64,000 nt of DNA from Lunatimonas salinarum (GCF_017811155.1 NZ_JACVCV010000007.1:235392-299391), one strand, 5' to 3'; shown: positions 54,363 through 63,491, counted from the stretch's first letter. Notes: generated by a model from the sequence alone, not told the origin. Numbers and translations: made by a program.

Positions 54363-55535
54363 ATGAAGCTTCCCATCCTCCCTTCTATCCTAACCGCCTT
54401 TATTTTGTTGCATGCTTCCTGTGGAACGCAACAAAACAATGAATCCAAGAGAAAGTCTTTCGAGTTGGTGGTCGTAGATTCACTGACATTCGACCACTTG
54501 GGACCTTACAACCTGCTGGATTATCACAAAGACAAGGGTTTGTATCTGTTTTCTGCGAAGCTGTTGGAGGGAACCTACTACTTAGTAAACGACGCAGGTG
54601 AAGTGGTCGCAGAAAATTCGCTGGCAGATGGTCCCAACGGGTTTGGCATGGTGCTTCATCGGGCGGGATTTGTGGGCGACGAGGTTGTGTTGGTAGGTAC
54701 CAACCGTGTTTTTGTATACGATCTTCAATTGGTGCGACGGCGCGATTACCCATTTGAACAAGAGGTTCGTTTTCGGCTGATCCATGCCGTTCGTGATTAC
54801 CTGGCTACTTATCAGTTGGACGGGAAGGAGTGGCCCTTGGTCAATATCAGCGAGCAGATCCTTCCCCGCTATCCGGTGGATTATTTCGATACCTTGAACT
54901 TGGTGCATCTGATGGATGTACAAACAGGAGAGGTCCGGAAGGGCGGAAAACTGGATGCACAAAGTGCCTTTATGCAGGGGCAGCTGAGTCCCTGGAATGA
55001 CAAGCCCGTGTACTTTTCCGATAGGGAATCTGACCTGATCAGCGTGGTACTTTTTGGAGACTCGGTACTATACCAGATTGATCCCCGCCGTTCGTTTTCT
55101 ACGGCAAACCGAATTTCATTGCCCCGTCCTCAGCCGGATGTGTGGAATGGCATTCCCATGGCGGATGCCACCATGGAAAATGTGCAGGCCGGAAGGCGAA
55201 AATCGGTGCTCAGCGGCACATTTTTTAATATGATGGGAAAAGGGAATGCTTTTTTGTTAGCCTATAAAACCGGCGGTAACGGCATGCTTTTGTCTGAAGA
55301 ATTGGACAACGAGGCGAGGCGAAAGTTTCAGGAATCCCGAAAGGTTTTTTACATTCCCGTACGGGATGGAGAAGTTCAGGGCCATCCCATCGCATGGGAT
55401 AAGCCAGGGGACCTGGTACTCGGAGTCGGCGAAAACCGCTACATACAGTATGCGACGGACCAAGCCGTCCTGCATGATTACGAAAAGGATTATCAGTGCT
55501 TTTACATTTTTGAGCTGCGGGAAAGGCAGCCCTAA
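54363..55535 (+). CDS. Lipoprotein of unknown function (DUF4221-like, probable propeller)
   Basis: A 390-residue lipoprotein: signal MKLPILPSILTAFILLHASC, Cys20, mature start CGTQQNNES. The mature part consists of repeating beta strands such as YNLLDYHKDKGLYLFSA, YYLVNDAGEVVAENSLADG and YRIDPRRSF-like segments, as in a 6- or 7-bladed propeller. It resembles the DUF4221 lipoproteins of Cytophagales, though that is not certain. Function is unknown. The 65-base gap before it is AT-rich and probably holds a promoter. Confidence 0.7.
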   Translation: MKLPILPSILTAFILLHASCGTQQNNESKRKSFELVVVDSLTFDHLGPYNLLDYHKDKGLYLFSAKLLEGTYYLVNDAGEVVAENSLADGPNGFGMVLHRAGFVGDEVVLVGTNRVFVYDLQLVRRRDYPFEQEVRFRLIHAVRDYLATYQLDGKEWPLVNISEQILPRYPVDYFDTLNLVHLMDVQTGEVRKGGKLDAQSAFMQGQLSPWNDKPVYFSDRESDLISVVLFGDSVLYQIDPRRSFSTANRISLPRPQPDVWNGIPMADATMENVQAGRRKSVLSGTFFNMMGKGNAFLLAYKTGGNGMLLSEELDNEARRKFQESRKVFYIPVRDGEVQGHPIAWDKPGDLVLGVGENRYIQYATDQAVLHDYEKDYQCFYIFELRERQP

Positions 55536-55621
55536 CAATGGACCGATCCATTGGTGTTTTTTCAGGTTGGATATGAGGGCAGAAACCGCTATCTTTTTGA
55601 CGGTTATTCTTATGTAGATTT

Positions 55622-56971
55622 ATGTCGCTGTCTTTCCTTCGCCTTTCCGTTCTCTCACTGGTTACTATCCTATTTTGCTGCCTACTTCCCTCGGTCCATG
55701 CGCCCGCACAAGGACTTCGTGCGGCTGTGGTCAAGACCGACATCACCCCCGAAAACTCGCAGTGGCTAGTTGGTTATGGTCCGCGCAAGTCCACCGGCAT
55801 CCACGACCGCATCTATCATCGGGTGTTGGTATTGGATGATGGGAGCATTACTTTCTGCCTCATATCTTCCGACATCTGTTTGGTGTCACCCGCAGAGTAC
55901 GACCGGGTGGCGGCGCGTGTCCAACAGGAGCTGGGAATTGAGCCACAAAACCTTTGGTGGACGGTAACCCATACCCACTCGGCTCCAGAAGTAGGGCCGC
56001 CCGGATTGCCGGAGGTGTTTATGAGTGAACGATACGAACACGAGTGGGACAGGGAATACACGGGCCTCGTGGAAGATAGATTGGTTTCCTCGATCGAAAC
56101 AGCTTTGGCCTCGCTAGTGCCCGCCAAGCTAGGCATTGGTTGGGGGCATTCCAATGCCAATATTAACCGAAGGGCCATCGGTCCGGATGGCCGGGCTTCT
56201 TTGGGACTGAACCCCGACGGCCCGGTTGATCGGCGTATTGGGCTGATTCGGGTAGATCATCGGGATTCCGACCAACCCTTGGCATTGGTCGCCAATTATG
56301 CGATTCACGGAACCGTGCTTGGGCAGCCCCATACGGAGATTAGCGGGGATGCCCCGGGCATTGTATCGGCCTATGTGGAGGAAAAAATCGGTGCGCCCAT
56401 GCTGTTTATTAACGGTGCGGCCGGGAACATTGCCTCCATCTATAGTACGTACGCCAACCCCCGTGCAGGTCACCTTTCTCAGTTTCAGGTACTGCTTGGG
56501 GATAAGATTTTAGATGCCAACCAGCAACTTGTGGGTACCTCTTCGGAGGTTTCACTCACATCCGGATCCGTGACCGTGTTGACGCCGCGCAAGGAGAGTC
56601 TGGGGTGGCCGGAAGATTTGGCTGCCTACAGTTCGGAAGCAGCAGATGGTACGCCAATGATACGGTTGCCCATTCGTTTTTTACGTGTAGGTGGGCAGTT
56701 GGCCATTTGGAGCGCACCCCTGGAGTTGTTTTGTGAAATTTCCAACGAAGTTAGGGATCAGTCTCCCTTTGATTATACCTATTATTATGGCTATGCCAAT
56801 GGTTGGCTCGGCTACCTGCCCACGGCGGCGGCTTATGCCGAAGGAGGCTACGAAACCGATGTGGTTTCTGCCTTCACCCCCCGCGCAGGACAAGACCTGA
56901 TACAAGCGGTGCTCGGTTACCTGCACGGGGAATTGAGGAACCGCCAACAAAAGCCGCCTTCTGCGGATTAA
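55622..56971 (+). CDS. Neutral/alkaline ceramidase N-terminal-domain protein
   Basis: A 449-residue exported protein (signal MSLSFLRLSVLSLVTILFCC, cleavage near APAQ). The core matches the neutral/alkaline non-lysosomal ceramidase N-terminal domain: VKTDITPENSQWLVGYGPRK, and the metal site TVTHTHSAPEVGPPG. The family usually has a metal-dependent amidase fold; the C-terminal Ig-like domain of true ceramidases is absent. Such short members are common in Bacteroidota and Planctomycetota, with unknown substrates. It precedes the PVC-type heme protein gene by 50 bases. Confidence 0.85.
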   Translation: MSLSFLRLSVLSLVTILFCCLLPSVHAPAQGLRAAVVKTDITPENSQWLVGYGPRKSTGIHDRIYHRVLVLDDGSITFCLISSDICLVSPAEYDRVAARVQQELGIEPQNLWWTVTHTHSAPEVGPPGLPEVFMSERYEHEWDREYTGLVEDRLVSSIETALASLVPAKLGIGWGHSNANINRRAIGPDGRASLGLNPDGPVDRRIGLIRVDHRDSDQPLALVANYAIHGTVLGQPHTEISGDAPGIVSAYVEEKIGAPMLFINGAAGNIASIYSTYANPRAGHLSQFQVLLGDKILDANQQLVGTSSEVSLTSGSVTVLTPRKESLGWPEDLAAYSSEAADGTPMIRLPIRFLRVGGQLAIWSAPLELFCEISNEVRDQSPFDYTYYYGYANGWLGYLPTAAAYAEGGYETDVVSAFTPRAGQDLIQAVLGYLHGELRNRQQKPPSAD

Positions 56972-57021
56972 TTCCCTGCACCCACCTTCAAGCCATTGTC
57001 AAACCATAAGTTGATACATCC

Positions 57022-60000
57022 ATGATACTTCCTGCGTTTCGTTCACTTTCCCAGCGCTTTTCGCTTTTTTCCCTACGATCCCGTTGTACCGCCTTGCTGG
57101 GTGCTTGTGCTTGGAGATCCTTCAGTCTCGTTGTATGGGTGCTGGCAGTCTCCTGCAAGGGTGCCGACCGGGCGGATCAGGCGCCTTTCCAATCAATCCG
57201 GTCTTTTGAACTGATGGAAGGTTTTCAGATCGAGTTGATCGCGTCGGAGCCGTTGGTAGCGGATCCCGTGGATATGGAAATTGACGAGTATGGCAGGATG
57301 TACGTGGTGGAGATGCACGGCTATCCCTTGGATCTCAGCGGTAGTGGCAAGGTCAAGCTGTTGGAAGACACGGATGGGGACGGGGTGATGGATCGGAGTA
57401 CGGTATTTGCCGATAGCCTGATCCTTCCTACTGGGATCATGCGCTGGAAGCAAGGTGTGTTGGTAACCGACCCTCCGCATGTGTGGTACCTGGAAGATAG
57501 AGATGGAGACGGCGTGGCCGATGTCAAGGAAGTACTGTTGACCGGTTTTGCCCGGTCCAATCCGCAGCATAATGTCAACAGCCCTCGATTGGCGATGGAT
57601 AACTGGATCTACCTCGGCCATGAACCTGCGGTGACCACCAATCAGTACGAGGAATTGCTGGGAGATAAGGGCAGTGAAGTGCATTTCCCGGCCCAGGCAG
57701 ATGGCGCACGCTTGCCCGTAAACGCAGCCGGTCGGGGTGTCCGGTTTAAGCCTGATAATTGGGACTTGGAATTGCTTTCCAGCCGAACCCAGTTTGGACA
57801 TACTTGGGATGCCCACGGAAACCGTTTTTTGGTCAACAACAACAACCACGTGATCCACGAAGTGATGCGCGCCGAGTACCTCGGCCGCAATCCATATTTT
57901 CCGGTATCGAATACCACCCAATCCATTTCCGACCATGGTAACGCTGCCGAAGTTTATTCCGTGACCGAAAATCCGGAGCATCAGTTGCTGACCGATGTAG
58001 GAGTGGTAACCTCCGCATGTGGTCCCCTGATTTACTTGGGTGGGGTTTTTCCGGAGGCGATGGAAGGGGTCTTTTTCGTTAACGAGCCAGTAAGCAACCT
58101 GATTCACGCAGACCGCCTGATTCCGGCTGGGGCTTCTTTTACCGCTAGCCGCTTGTTGGAAAACAAAGAGTTTTTAGCCTCCAAAGATCCCTGGTTTCGT
58201 CCTGTGAACCTTTATGTGGGCCCCGATGGGGCCATGTATGTGGTGGACTATTACCGGCAGATCATCGAGCATCCCGAGTGGATGGCCGAGGAAGTGGTCA
58301 AGTCCGGGGCCTTGTATAACGGAACCGATCAAGGAAGAATCTACCGTATTTCTCCTACCGGCACAGAAAAAGCCCAGTGGAGTGGTCGGATAAGGTTGGG
58401 CGAGGCTTCGACAGCGGAATTGGTGGCCTACCTGGACCACCCCAACGTTTGGTGGAGAAACAATGCACAGCGGCTGCTGATAGACCGGGCCGACCCCACG
58501 TCTCTCGGGGATTTGAGAGCACTGTCGTCAAATGACGAAAAAGAATTTGGGCGACTGCATGCGCTATGGACCTTGGAAGGTATGGGAAAGCTGGATGAAG
58601 ATCGGATCGTCGATGCCTTGCAATCCGTACACGCGGGGATACGTGCCAATGCCATCCGGCTTGCCGAGGGATGGCTTCCGCAATCGGCCAAAATGGTACC
58701 GGCATTGGTTTCCATGGATGACGACCCGGATCCAAAGGTTCGTTTTCAGCTCATGAATACCTTGGGAACGGTAGACCTGCGCGGTGTGGCGGAAGTTAGG
58801 CAGCGGTTACTCAAGCAGGACCTCTTCGATGAATGGGTGCAGGTAGCGGCCCTTTCGGCGGTGCCGGATCAGGTTCGATCCATGCTTCCGCAGGTTTTGG
58901 CAGATTTTGGGGAAGGCAGCCCGGAAAAGGCTTCGCTGCTGCGCAAGCTCGCCCGTATGGTAGGAGCAGAGGCAAACAGGCAGGCCGTGACGCAGCTGTT
59001 GGGACAGGCTATCGAATTGCCTAGCAAGGCCTGGCAGGCACCTTTGCTGGCCGGGCTTAACGAAGGGTTGAGGGGCAATCTGAGCGCAGATGACCTGTCG
59101 GCGGCACAGCTCCAAGAACTAAAGGGAGCCATTTTCGAACACCCGGATATTTCAGTGAAGGCGGCACTCGTACAACTGGCCGAAATGATGGGAACCCGAG
59201 GGGTCGCACTCAGTCTCCAAGAGCAAATGCTTGCGAAGCGCCTAGCTATGGATCCGCAACGAAGTGGGGAGGAGCGAGCAGTATATATTCGCTTAGCAGG
59301 GTTGGTGGTCGACCCAGAATTTACCGCTACGCAGTGGGGATGGATAGGGAGTATAGAGCCCTTGCCCGTGCAGCTTAGTGCTTTGCGCCAACTTGCCAAA
59401 TCGGCTACCGGCGATTTTCAGGAGCGGCTCTTTGCGAGTTGGTCTTCACTTACACCGGAGCTCCGGGAGGCCGCACTTTCGACCATGATGGGCAGTAGCG
59501 CTTCTATTGAAAAGCTGCTGGAAGCATTGGATCAGGGTGTGGTACATCCCTCGCATTTGGGCTGGCCCCGTACCGTGCAGTTGATGAATCAAAAGGATTT
59601 GGCGCTAAAAGCACGTGCCCGGGAGATCCTGACCCGCCACGAAAGGGAACGGAAGGAGGTGCTGACACAGTATGAGGCGGCACTTGCGCTGGAAGGGTCG
59701 GCGTTGGAAGGGGCAAAAGTCTTCGATACCAACTGCGCCGTATGCCATCAGATGGGGAAGGATAGGGGGCAGGTATTTGGGCCCGATCTGGCCTCGCTGC
59801 GCAATCGCCGCTTGGAAAATATCCTGAGTGATATCTTGGACCCCAACCTGTCCATAGCGGATGGCTACGATCTCTGGTCTGTTGAATTGCAGGATGGGGA
59901 AACGGTACAGGGCTTGATTGCCTCGGAGACGCCTACGGCATTGGCCATTCGACAAGTCGGTGGCATGGAGCGTACGATTGCACGCGATCAGATTCAAAAG

Positions 60001-60102
60001 ATTCAGACGTTGGGTGTTTCCGCCATGCCGGCCGGGCTAGAGGGGGGCATCAGCAAGCAGGAGATGGCGGATTTGTTGGCGTTTATTAAGAAGGGAGGGT
60101 AA
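57022..60102 (+). CDS. PVC-type dehydrogenase-like protein with HEAT repeats and C-terminal heme (CxxCH) domain
   Basis: A 1026-residue lipoprotein with a late lipobox (VWVLAVSC, Cys45). Residues about 60-430 form a six-bladed-propeller-like domain of the TIGR02604 type (LIASEPLVADPVDMEIDEYG, DTDGDGVMDRSTVFAD, GHEPAVTTNQ). HEAT-like helices follow at about 470-860. The heme domain has CAVCH at 905-909 and ends with a TIGR02603-type segment (GLEGGISKQEMADLLAFIKK). It is a secreted oxidoreductase, likely for sugars, transferring electrons through the heme. A decayed copy of its last 40 codons lies 220 bases downstream. Confidence 0.88.
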   Translation: MILPAFRSLSQRFSLFSLRSRCTALLGACAWRSFSLVVWVLAVSCKGADRADQAPFQSIRSFELMEGFQIELIASEPLVADPVDMEIDEYGRMYVVEMHGYPLDLSGSGKVKLLEDTDGDGVMDRSTVFADSLILPTGIMRWKQGVLVTDPPHVWYLEDRDGDGVADVKEVLLTGFARSNPQHNVNSPRLAMDNWIYLGHEPAVTTNQYEELLGDKGSEVHFPAQADGARLPVNAAGRGVRFKPDNWDLELLSSRTQFGHTWDAHGNRFLVNNNNHVIHEVMRAEYLGRNPYFPVSNTTQSISDHGNAAEVYSVTENPEHQLLTDVGVVTSACGPLIYLGGVFPEAMEGVFFVNEPVSNLIHADRLIPAGASFTASRLLENKEFLASKDPWFRPVNLYVGPDGAMYVVDYYRQIIEHPEWMAEEVVKSGALYNGTDQGRIYRISPTGTEKAQWSGRIRLGEASTAELVAYLDHPNVWWRNNAQRLLIDRADPTSLGDLRALSSNDEKEFGRLHALWTLEGMGKLDEDRIVDALQSVHAGIRANAIRLAEGWLPQSAKMVPALVSMDDDPDPKVRFQLMNTLGTVDLRGVAEVRQRLLKQDLFDEWVQVAALSAVPDQVRSMLPQVLADFGEGSPEKASLLRKLARMVGAEANRQAVTQLLGQAIELPSKAWQAPLLAGLNEGLRGNLSADDLSAAQLQELKGAIFEHPDISVKAALVQLAEMMGTRGVALSLQEQMLAKRLAMDPQRSGEERAVYIRLAGLVVDPEFTATQWGWIGSIEPLPVQLSALRQLAKSATGDFQERLFASWSSLTPELREAALSTMMGSSASIEKLLEALDQGVVHPSHLGWPRTVQLMNQKDLALKARAREILTRHERERKEVLTQYEAALALEGSALEGAKVFDTNCAVCHQMGKDRGQVFGPDLASLRNRRLENILSDILDPNLSIADGYDLWSVELQDGETVQGLIASETPTALAIRQVGGMERTIARDQIQKIQTLGVSAMPAGLEGGISKQEMADLLAFIKKGG

Positions 60103-60219
60103 CCGCCAGAAGAGTTGGATTAATATAGCGTTGTGCCCTCAGTTCTTCATTTATTCCCATGTGCGGTATCGAAAGGGTCGTGATTTATTGTCGCGCCTCT
60201 AGTCGTTATTCAACTATCC

Positions 60220-60262
60220 GCACCAAAGGTGCAATATCAATAGCCTTGGGCAACGCCCAAGG
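60220..60262. repeat. Paired hairpins of a probable dispersed repeat
   Basis: GCACC-AAA-GGTGC (60220-60232) and CCTTGGGC-AAC-GCCCAAGG (60244-60262) lie 11 bases apart. The order of a short GC-rich hairpin, AATATCAATAG-like spacer and a second hairpin resembles an intergenic element seen in many Bacteroidota genomes; that link is from memory and not verified. Confidence 0.5.
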
Positions 60263-60309
60263 AAGAATGAGAAAAAGTGGCTCAAGCGCCAACGGGGGGG
60301 AATCACAAG

Positions 60310-60429
60310 CAGATTCATAAGATTTAGACCCTGCACATATTCCTTACGTCCTCCGGCTTGGAAGGTGGCATAAGTAAGCGGGAGATGGTGGATTTGTTGA
60401 CGTTTATCACACAAGTCTTTACTAATTAG
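60310..60429 (+). pseudogene. Decayed 3' fragment of a PVC-type heme-domain gene
   Basis: The segment parallels 59989-60087 at the end of the upstream gene. CAGATTCATAAGATTTAGAC matches 18 of 20 bases of the functional copy, and the last 51 aligned bases match at about 41. In frame it reads LEGGISKREMVDLLTFI against LEGGISKQEMADLLAFI. A TAG interrupts the earlier part and one base is inserted. The fragment is thus a remnant of a duplicated or paralogous gene. Confidence 0.7.
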
Positions 60430-60523
60430 GAAGATCCTCCCGAAGCAAATCCATTCAATGCCGTTCCGGGGTTGTTTTGGATGGATATTTCTTGAAATTT
60501 AGGGGTAGCCACTTTTTTTTCAT
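60426..60523 (-). pseudogene. Frameshifted third member of the small-peptide family
   Basis: ATG (60523) begins MKKKW, then the frame breaks. Adding one base after the TGG codon restores a 32-residue peptide whose N-terminus, MKKKWATPKFQEISI, parallels MKKEWANPEISEIEI of the intact gene at 60695-60805. The restored C-terminus is Gly/Ser/Asn-rich (NPGTALNGFASGGSS) before TAA. Without the base the product is a 22-residue peptide. It is a broken copy, or carries a one-base sequencing error. Confidence 0.55.
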
Positions 60524-60670
60524 AGTCGAATTATTTTATTCTGATTTGTTTTCGAATAGAAAAAACAACAGCCTCGTAATACGACTTAATTAGGATAAGA
60601 TAAAACAGGAAAGTGACCCACCAAACGGTATGTATGTACCCTACCCATAGGCGGTTCATGTTTCGTACAT

Positions 60671-60689
60671 GGTTAGGTTCAACCTAACC
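60671..60689. repeat. 19-nt palindrome just after a small peptide gene
   Basis: GGTTAGGTT-C-AACCTAACC has perfect 9-bp arms. It starts 5 bases beyond the stop codon of the minus-strand peptide gene and may act as a transcript end, although no T-run follows. Confidence 0.6.
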
Positions 60690-60694
60690 GGAGA

Positions 60695-60805
60695 TCAGGA
60701 GGCCCCCCCTTCTCCAAAATCCTCTAATAAAACGTCAGCTCCACTATATGCACCCAACCTGATTTCAATCTCACTAATCTCTGGATTTGCCCATTCTTTT
60801 TTCAT
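60695..60805 (-). CDS. Small 36-residue peptide, putative RiPP-like precursor (copy 1)
   Basis: A 36-codon frame too short for routine gene finding. The product begins MKKEWANPEISEIEIRLGAY and ends with an acidic, Gly-rich stretch (SGADVLLEDF, then GEGGAS). The N-terminus is shared with the gene at 63492-63602 (MKKEW.NPE....EIR...Y.G) while the C-terminus is not, the pattern of a leader plus variable core. MKK-x-W-x-x-P-E openings are known from lasso-peptide precursors of the paeninodin type, but no cyclase, protease or leader-binding gene is nearby. It lies 165 bases downstream of the SGNH-like gene on the same strand. A secreted or modified peptide is inferred; a short structural protein is the alternative. 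Confidence 0.6.
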   Translation of the reverse strand: MKKEWANPEISEIEIRLGAYSGADVLLEDFGEGGAS

Positions 60806-60969
60806 ACGTAAAGCTGTTTTTGTGTCTGACTAATTGTTTAGTAAAAAATTTGATAGCTCATAAACCCGATAGGTTACCTACAGGTTTAACAGCGTCAATA
60901 TTAGGTGACTAAGTTAAAGATTATTCTTCGTACCATACCATTTTTCCGCAGAATTTTTTTTCAGTTAGG

Positions 60970-61944
60970 TTAGTAAAAACCCAAGGTCTCTCCCAGTTCC
61001 TCCTGCAATCTTTCTGCCAACACAAGGCAAAATTCCTCAGCCCCCGCCTCGTTCAGGTGGATATCGTCGTGGAAGTACTGCGTGTTATGGCTGATTGGGT
61101 GGTCGCTGTAGTCCCACAGCACCGAGTTGTGACGCAAGGCCAGCTGCCGAGCCGTGTGCAAAACAGCTGATTTGTCTTCGTAATGCCGCTGTATAGTCTG
61201 GTATTCTGGCGAGTAAACAAAAAGAACAGCTATTCCCGCTGCTGCCAGATCGCCCAAAAGACGGTCCCATTCGGCTACTACCTTGGCATCTATCCGCGTG
61301 GGAATGCCTAGGGGGTACAGGTGGATAATCTCTTCTACTTGCCGTTTGTTATAGTTGCCCGGCAGCGCTTGGTAACCTTTTGTTTTGGGGTTTTCGTACT
61401 GATGCCAGGAGAAGTACTCCTGCAAGCCTACCTTGGCGGCATCAAATTTCCCAAAGTATTTGACCAAGGGCAAATAACGTAGAAATGCAGGCACCTCTCC
61501 CGTTCGGACTAGCTCCCTGCCAATAACGGAATCGGAAAGGTAGGGCATATAGGTTTTAGCACGGGTGCGGATATCTTCGAAAGAGTCGGAGTCTATGTTA
61601 AAAACCACCAGCTTGGGAGCTGCTTGGTGGTGTAGGTAATGGCGCAGTTTTGCCATCTGAACATAGGATTTCTGTGCTGCCTCACCCAGGTTGTAAGCGG
61701 AGATGCGCAGGGTTTTTTCCAGCAATGGTATGGCAAAGGTGTACTTTGTACGGGAGGAGCCAACGAAGAGTATTTCTGCACCTATAGGTCCGCGATAGAT
61801 ACGGTTCCAGTCGTGAAAAAGGTGAAAGTCTGTTTTCCGGAGGCCCTGATCGATGGAATACTGCAACAGGGCCGCGAACAATACCGATATACTGACAAAA
61901 AGCAACAGATTTCTCAGAAAGGACTTCATGTTAGGTCGGATCAA
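60970..61944 (-). CDS. SGNH-hydrolase-like partner of the second MBOAT protein
   Basis: A 324-residue protein with one N-terminal helix (FLRNLLLFVSISVLFAALLQ) and a periplasmic SGNH-like domain. The Ser motif is FVGSSRTKYTF, where the usual Asp of GDS is Ser. The late HDDIHLNEAGAEEF supplies Asp and His. It overlaps the MBOAT gene by 4 bases (ATGA), so expression is coupled. By analogy with AlgJ/AlgX or PatB it passes acyl groups from the MBOAT protein to a polymer. It is only distantly similar to the SGNH partner at 51476-52408, so the two pairs may have different targets. Confidence 0.75.
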   Translation of the reverse strand: MIRPNMKSFLRNLLLFVSISVLFAALLQYSIDQGLRKTDFHLFHDWNRIYRGPIGAEILFVGSSRTKYTFAIPLLEKTLRISAYNLGEAAQKSYVQMAKLRHYLHHQAAPKLVVFNIDSDSFEDIRTRAKTYMPYLSDSVIGRELVRTGEVPAFLRYLPLVKYFGKFDAAKVGLQEYFSWHQYENPKTKGYQALPGNYNKRQVEEIIHLYPLGIPTRIDAKVVAEWDRLLGDLAAAGIAVLFVYSPEYQTIQRHYEDKSAVLHTARQLALRHNSVLWDYSDHPISHNTQYFHDDIHLNEAGAEEFCLVLAERLQEELGETLGFY

Positions 61945-63377
61945 AACTGAAAATAGAGAAAGTCCTGCGGTTCTCTCCCAAAGAGAATCAGCAGCAACAA
62001 TAGGGATGCATATATCGTCCAGCGTAGCGGCTTGGGTATGCGCATGCCCGACAGATCCAATCCGTGGCGCTTAAACCGTTGCAGCCATTCCACGCCCATC
62101 ATAAGGGCTATTAGGGTCAGCAATTTGGCCTGGGATGCGGTGGGAATAGCCAAAATCTTCCAAGAAAGCATGCCATGAAGGTAAGCGAGCGCATCCGTTA
62201 GGGACTCGGAACGGAAGAATATGAACGTAAAGCAAACAAAGGCAAAGTTAAAAACCATTTTTACAAGGTCTGTCACCAAAATCCGATCAATGCGTTCGCC
62301 GATAGTACCATGGCTTCTGTGCTGCAATTTGAAGAGTATAGGCAGGTACATCATGCCGTGGAGTAGCCCAAAGACAACAAAAGTCCAATTTGCCCCATGC
62401 CATATCCCGCTTACCATAAATACGATTAATACATTTTTTACTTTCAACCAATTAGACGTGAAACCACCACCCAACGGGATGTAAAGATAGTCCCTAAGCC
62501 ACGTAGTAAGCGATATATGCCACCTTTTCCAAAACTCGGCAATGTCACGGGAAAAATAAGGAAAGGCAAAATTCCTCATTAGACTGAAGCCAAAAAGCCT
62601 AGCTATTCCAATTGCGACATCTGAATATCCCGAGAAATCCCCATAAATCTGTATGGCAAACAAAACTGCTGCTAAAAAAAGTGTGTGGGGTTGGTAAATC
62701 TCGTATGCAGCAAAGACCTGATTGACGTATTCCGCGCATCCGTCGGCGATCACCACTTTTTTGAAGAGCCCCCAAAGGATCAGCCGAAGGCCATCGCTCC
62801 CTTGAGCGGAGTCAAAGGTTTTTTGGGTGGCAAACTGTGGCAGCAGGGATGTTGCCCGCTCAATTGGGCCGGCCACAAGCTGGGGGAAAAAGCTGACATA
62901 GGCAAAAAAGGTCAAGGGATCCCGGCAGGCGCTGACCTTTTTCTTATACACATCGATGGTATAGCCGAGTGTCTGAAAGGTGTAAAAACTGATGCCCACC
63001 GGAAGCACCAAGTTTAGGGACCAAGAGTTTTGGATGGGTACCCCAATGTAAGTGAAGGCGGTGGTGAAGTTTTCGACAAAGAAATTAAAGTACTTAAAAA
63101 TCAGAAGTATACCTAGGTTGGTGATCAGGCTGGTGTAGAGTAATAATTTCCGGCGGGAGAGCTTCGTTTCCCGGTCCAATGCCGTGCCAATCCAAAAATC
63201 AACCAAGGAACTGACAAAGATCAGTCCCAAAAAGCGCGGGTCCCACCAGCCGTAAAAAAAGTAGCTGGCAAGCAGCAATAGCAGGGTTCGGAGTTTCGTT
63301 TTTTCTTTTGGTATAATCCAGTACAGGGCAAATACTAGTGGAAGGAAAATGCCGAACTCCAGGGAATTAAAGAGCAT
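61941..63377 (-). CDS. MBOAT-family O-acyltransferase (AlgI-like), second copy
   Basis: A 478-residue paralog of the protein at 49998-51464. The same motifs appear: LLASYFFYGWWDPRFLGLIF, FQTLGYTIDVYKKKVSA, VAGPIERATSLLPQF, FSGYSDVAIGIARLFGFSLM and the catalytic-His region FMVSGIWHGANWTFVVFGLL. It sits in the inner membrane and would move acyl groups to the periplasm. It forms a coupled pair with the SGNH-like gene. An upstream small peptide gene has its own terminator, which isolates the MBOAT promoter. Confidence 0.92.
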   Translation of the reverse strand: MLFNSLEFGIFLPLVFALYWIIPKEKTKLRTLLLLLASYFFYGWWDPRFLGLIFVSSLVDFWIGTALDRETKLSRRKLLLYTSLITNLGILLIFKYFNFFVENFTTAFTYIGVPIQNSWSLNLVLPVGISFYTFQTLGYTIDVYKKKVSACRDPLTFFAYVSFFPQLVAGPIERATSLLPQFATQKTFDSAQGSDGLRLILWGLFKKVVIADGCAEYVNQVFAAYEIYQPHTLFLAAVLFAIQIYGDFSGYSDVAIGIARLFGFSLMRNFAFPYFSRDIAEFWKRWHISLTTWLRDYLYIPLGGGFTSNWLKVKNVLIVFMVSGIWHGANWTFVVFGLLHGMMYLPILFKLQHRSHGTIGERIDRILVTDLVKMVFNFAFVCFTFIFFRSESLTDALAYLHGMLSWKILAIPTASQAKLLTLIALMMGVEWLQRFKRHGLDLSGMRIPKPLRWTIYASLLLLLILFGREPQDFLYFQF

Positions 63378-63431
63378 GCAAGTCGTCGTAGTGGAGAAAA
63401 GCCTGTAGATTTGGCATTTTCCAAGTTAAAT

Positions 63432-63467
63432 AAAACATGGCTAAGCGAATCTGCATAGCCATGTTTT
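63432..63467 (-). terminator. Rho-independent terminator of small peptide gene 2
   Basis: AAAACATGGCTA (63432-63443) pairs perfectly with TAGCCATGTTTT (63456-63467) over 12 bases of loop. Read on the minus strand it ends in TTTTATTTA, 24 bases after the stop of the 36-codon gene. A dedicated terminator supports that gene being real. Confidence 0.75.
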
Positions 63468-63491
63468 CCATTATTTCTACGTGTAATGAGT

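Larger units (their letters stand above)
60103..60969. other. Intergenic region rich in remnants and small peptide genes
   Basis: No long gene is supported in these 867 bases. They contain two palindromes (60220-60262), a decayed 3' fragment of a heme-domain gene (60310-60429), a frameshifted small peptide gene (60426-60523), a hairpin (60671-60689) and an intact small peptide gene (60695-60805), each described separately. The remaining 165 bases lie after the SGNH-like gene stop. Confidence 0.6.

Noticed and set aside
57193..58107. A 304-codon minus-strand frame
   Set aside because: It is the antisense of the conserved propeller domain of the heme protein; no start context or family features.
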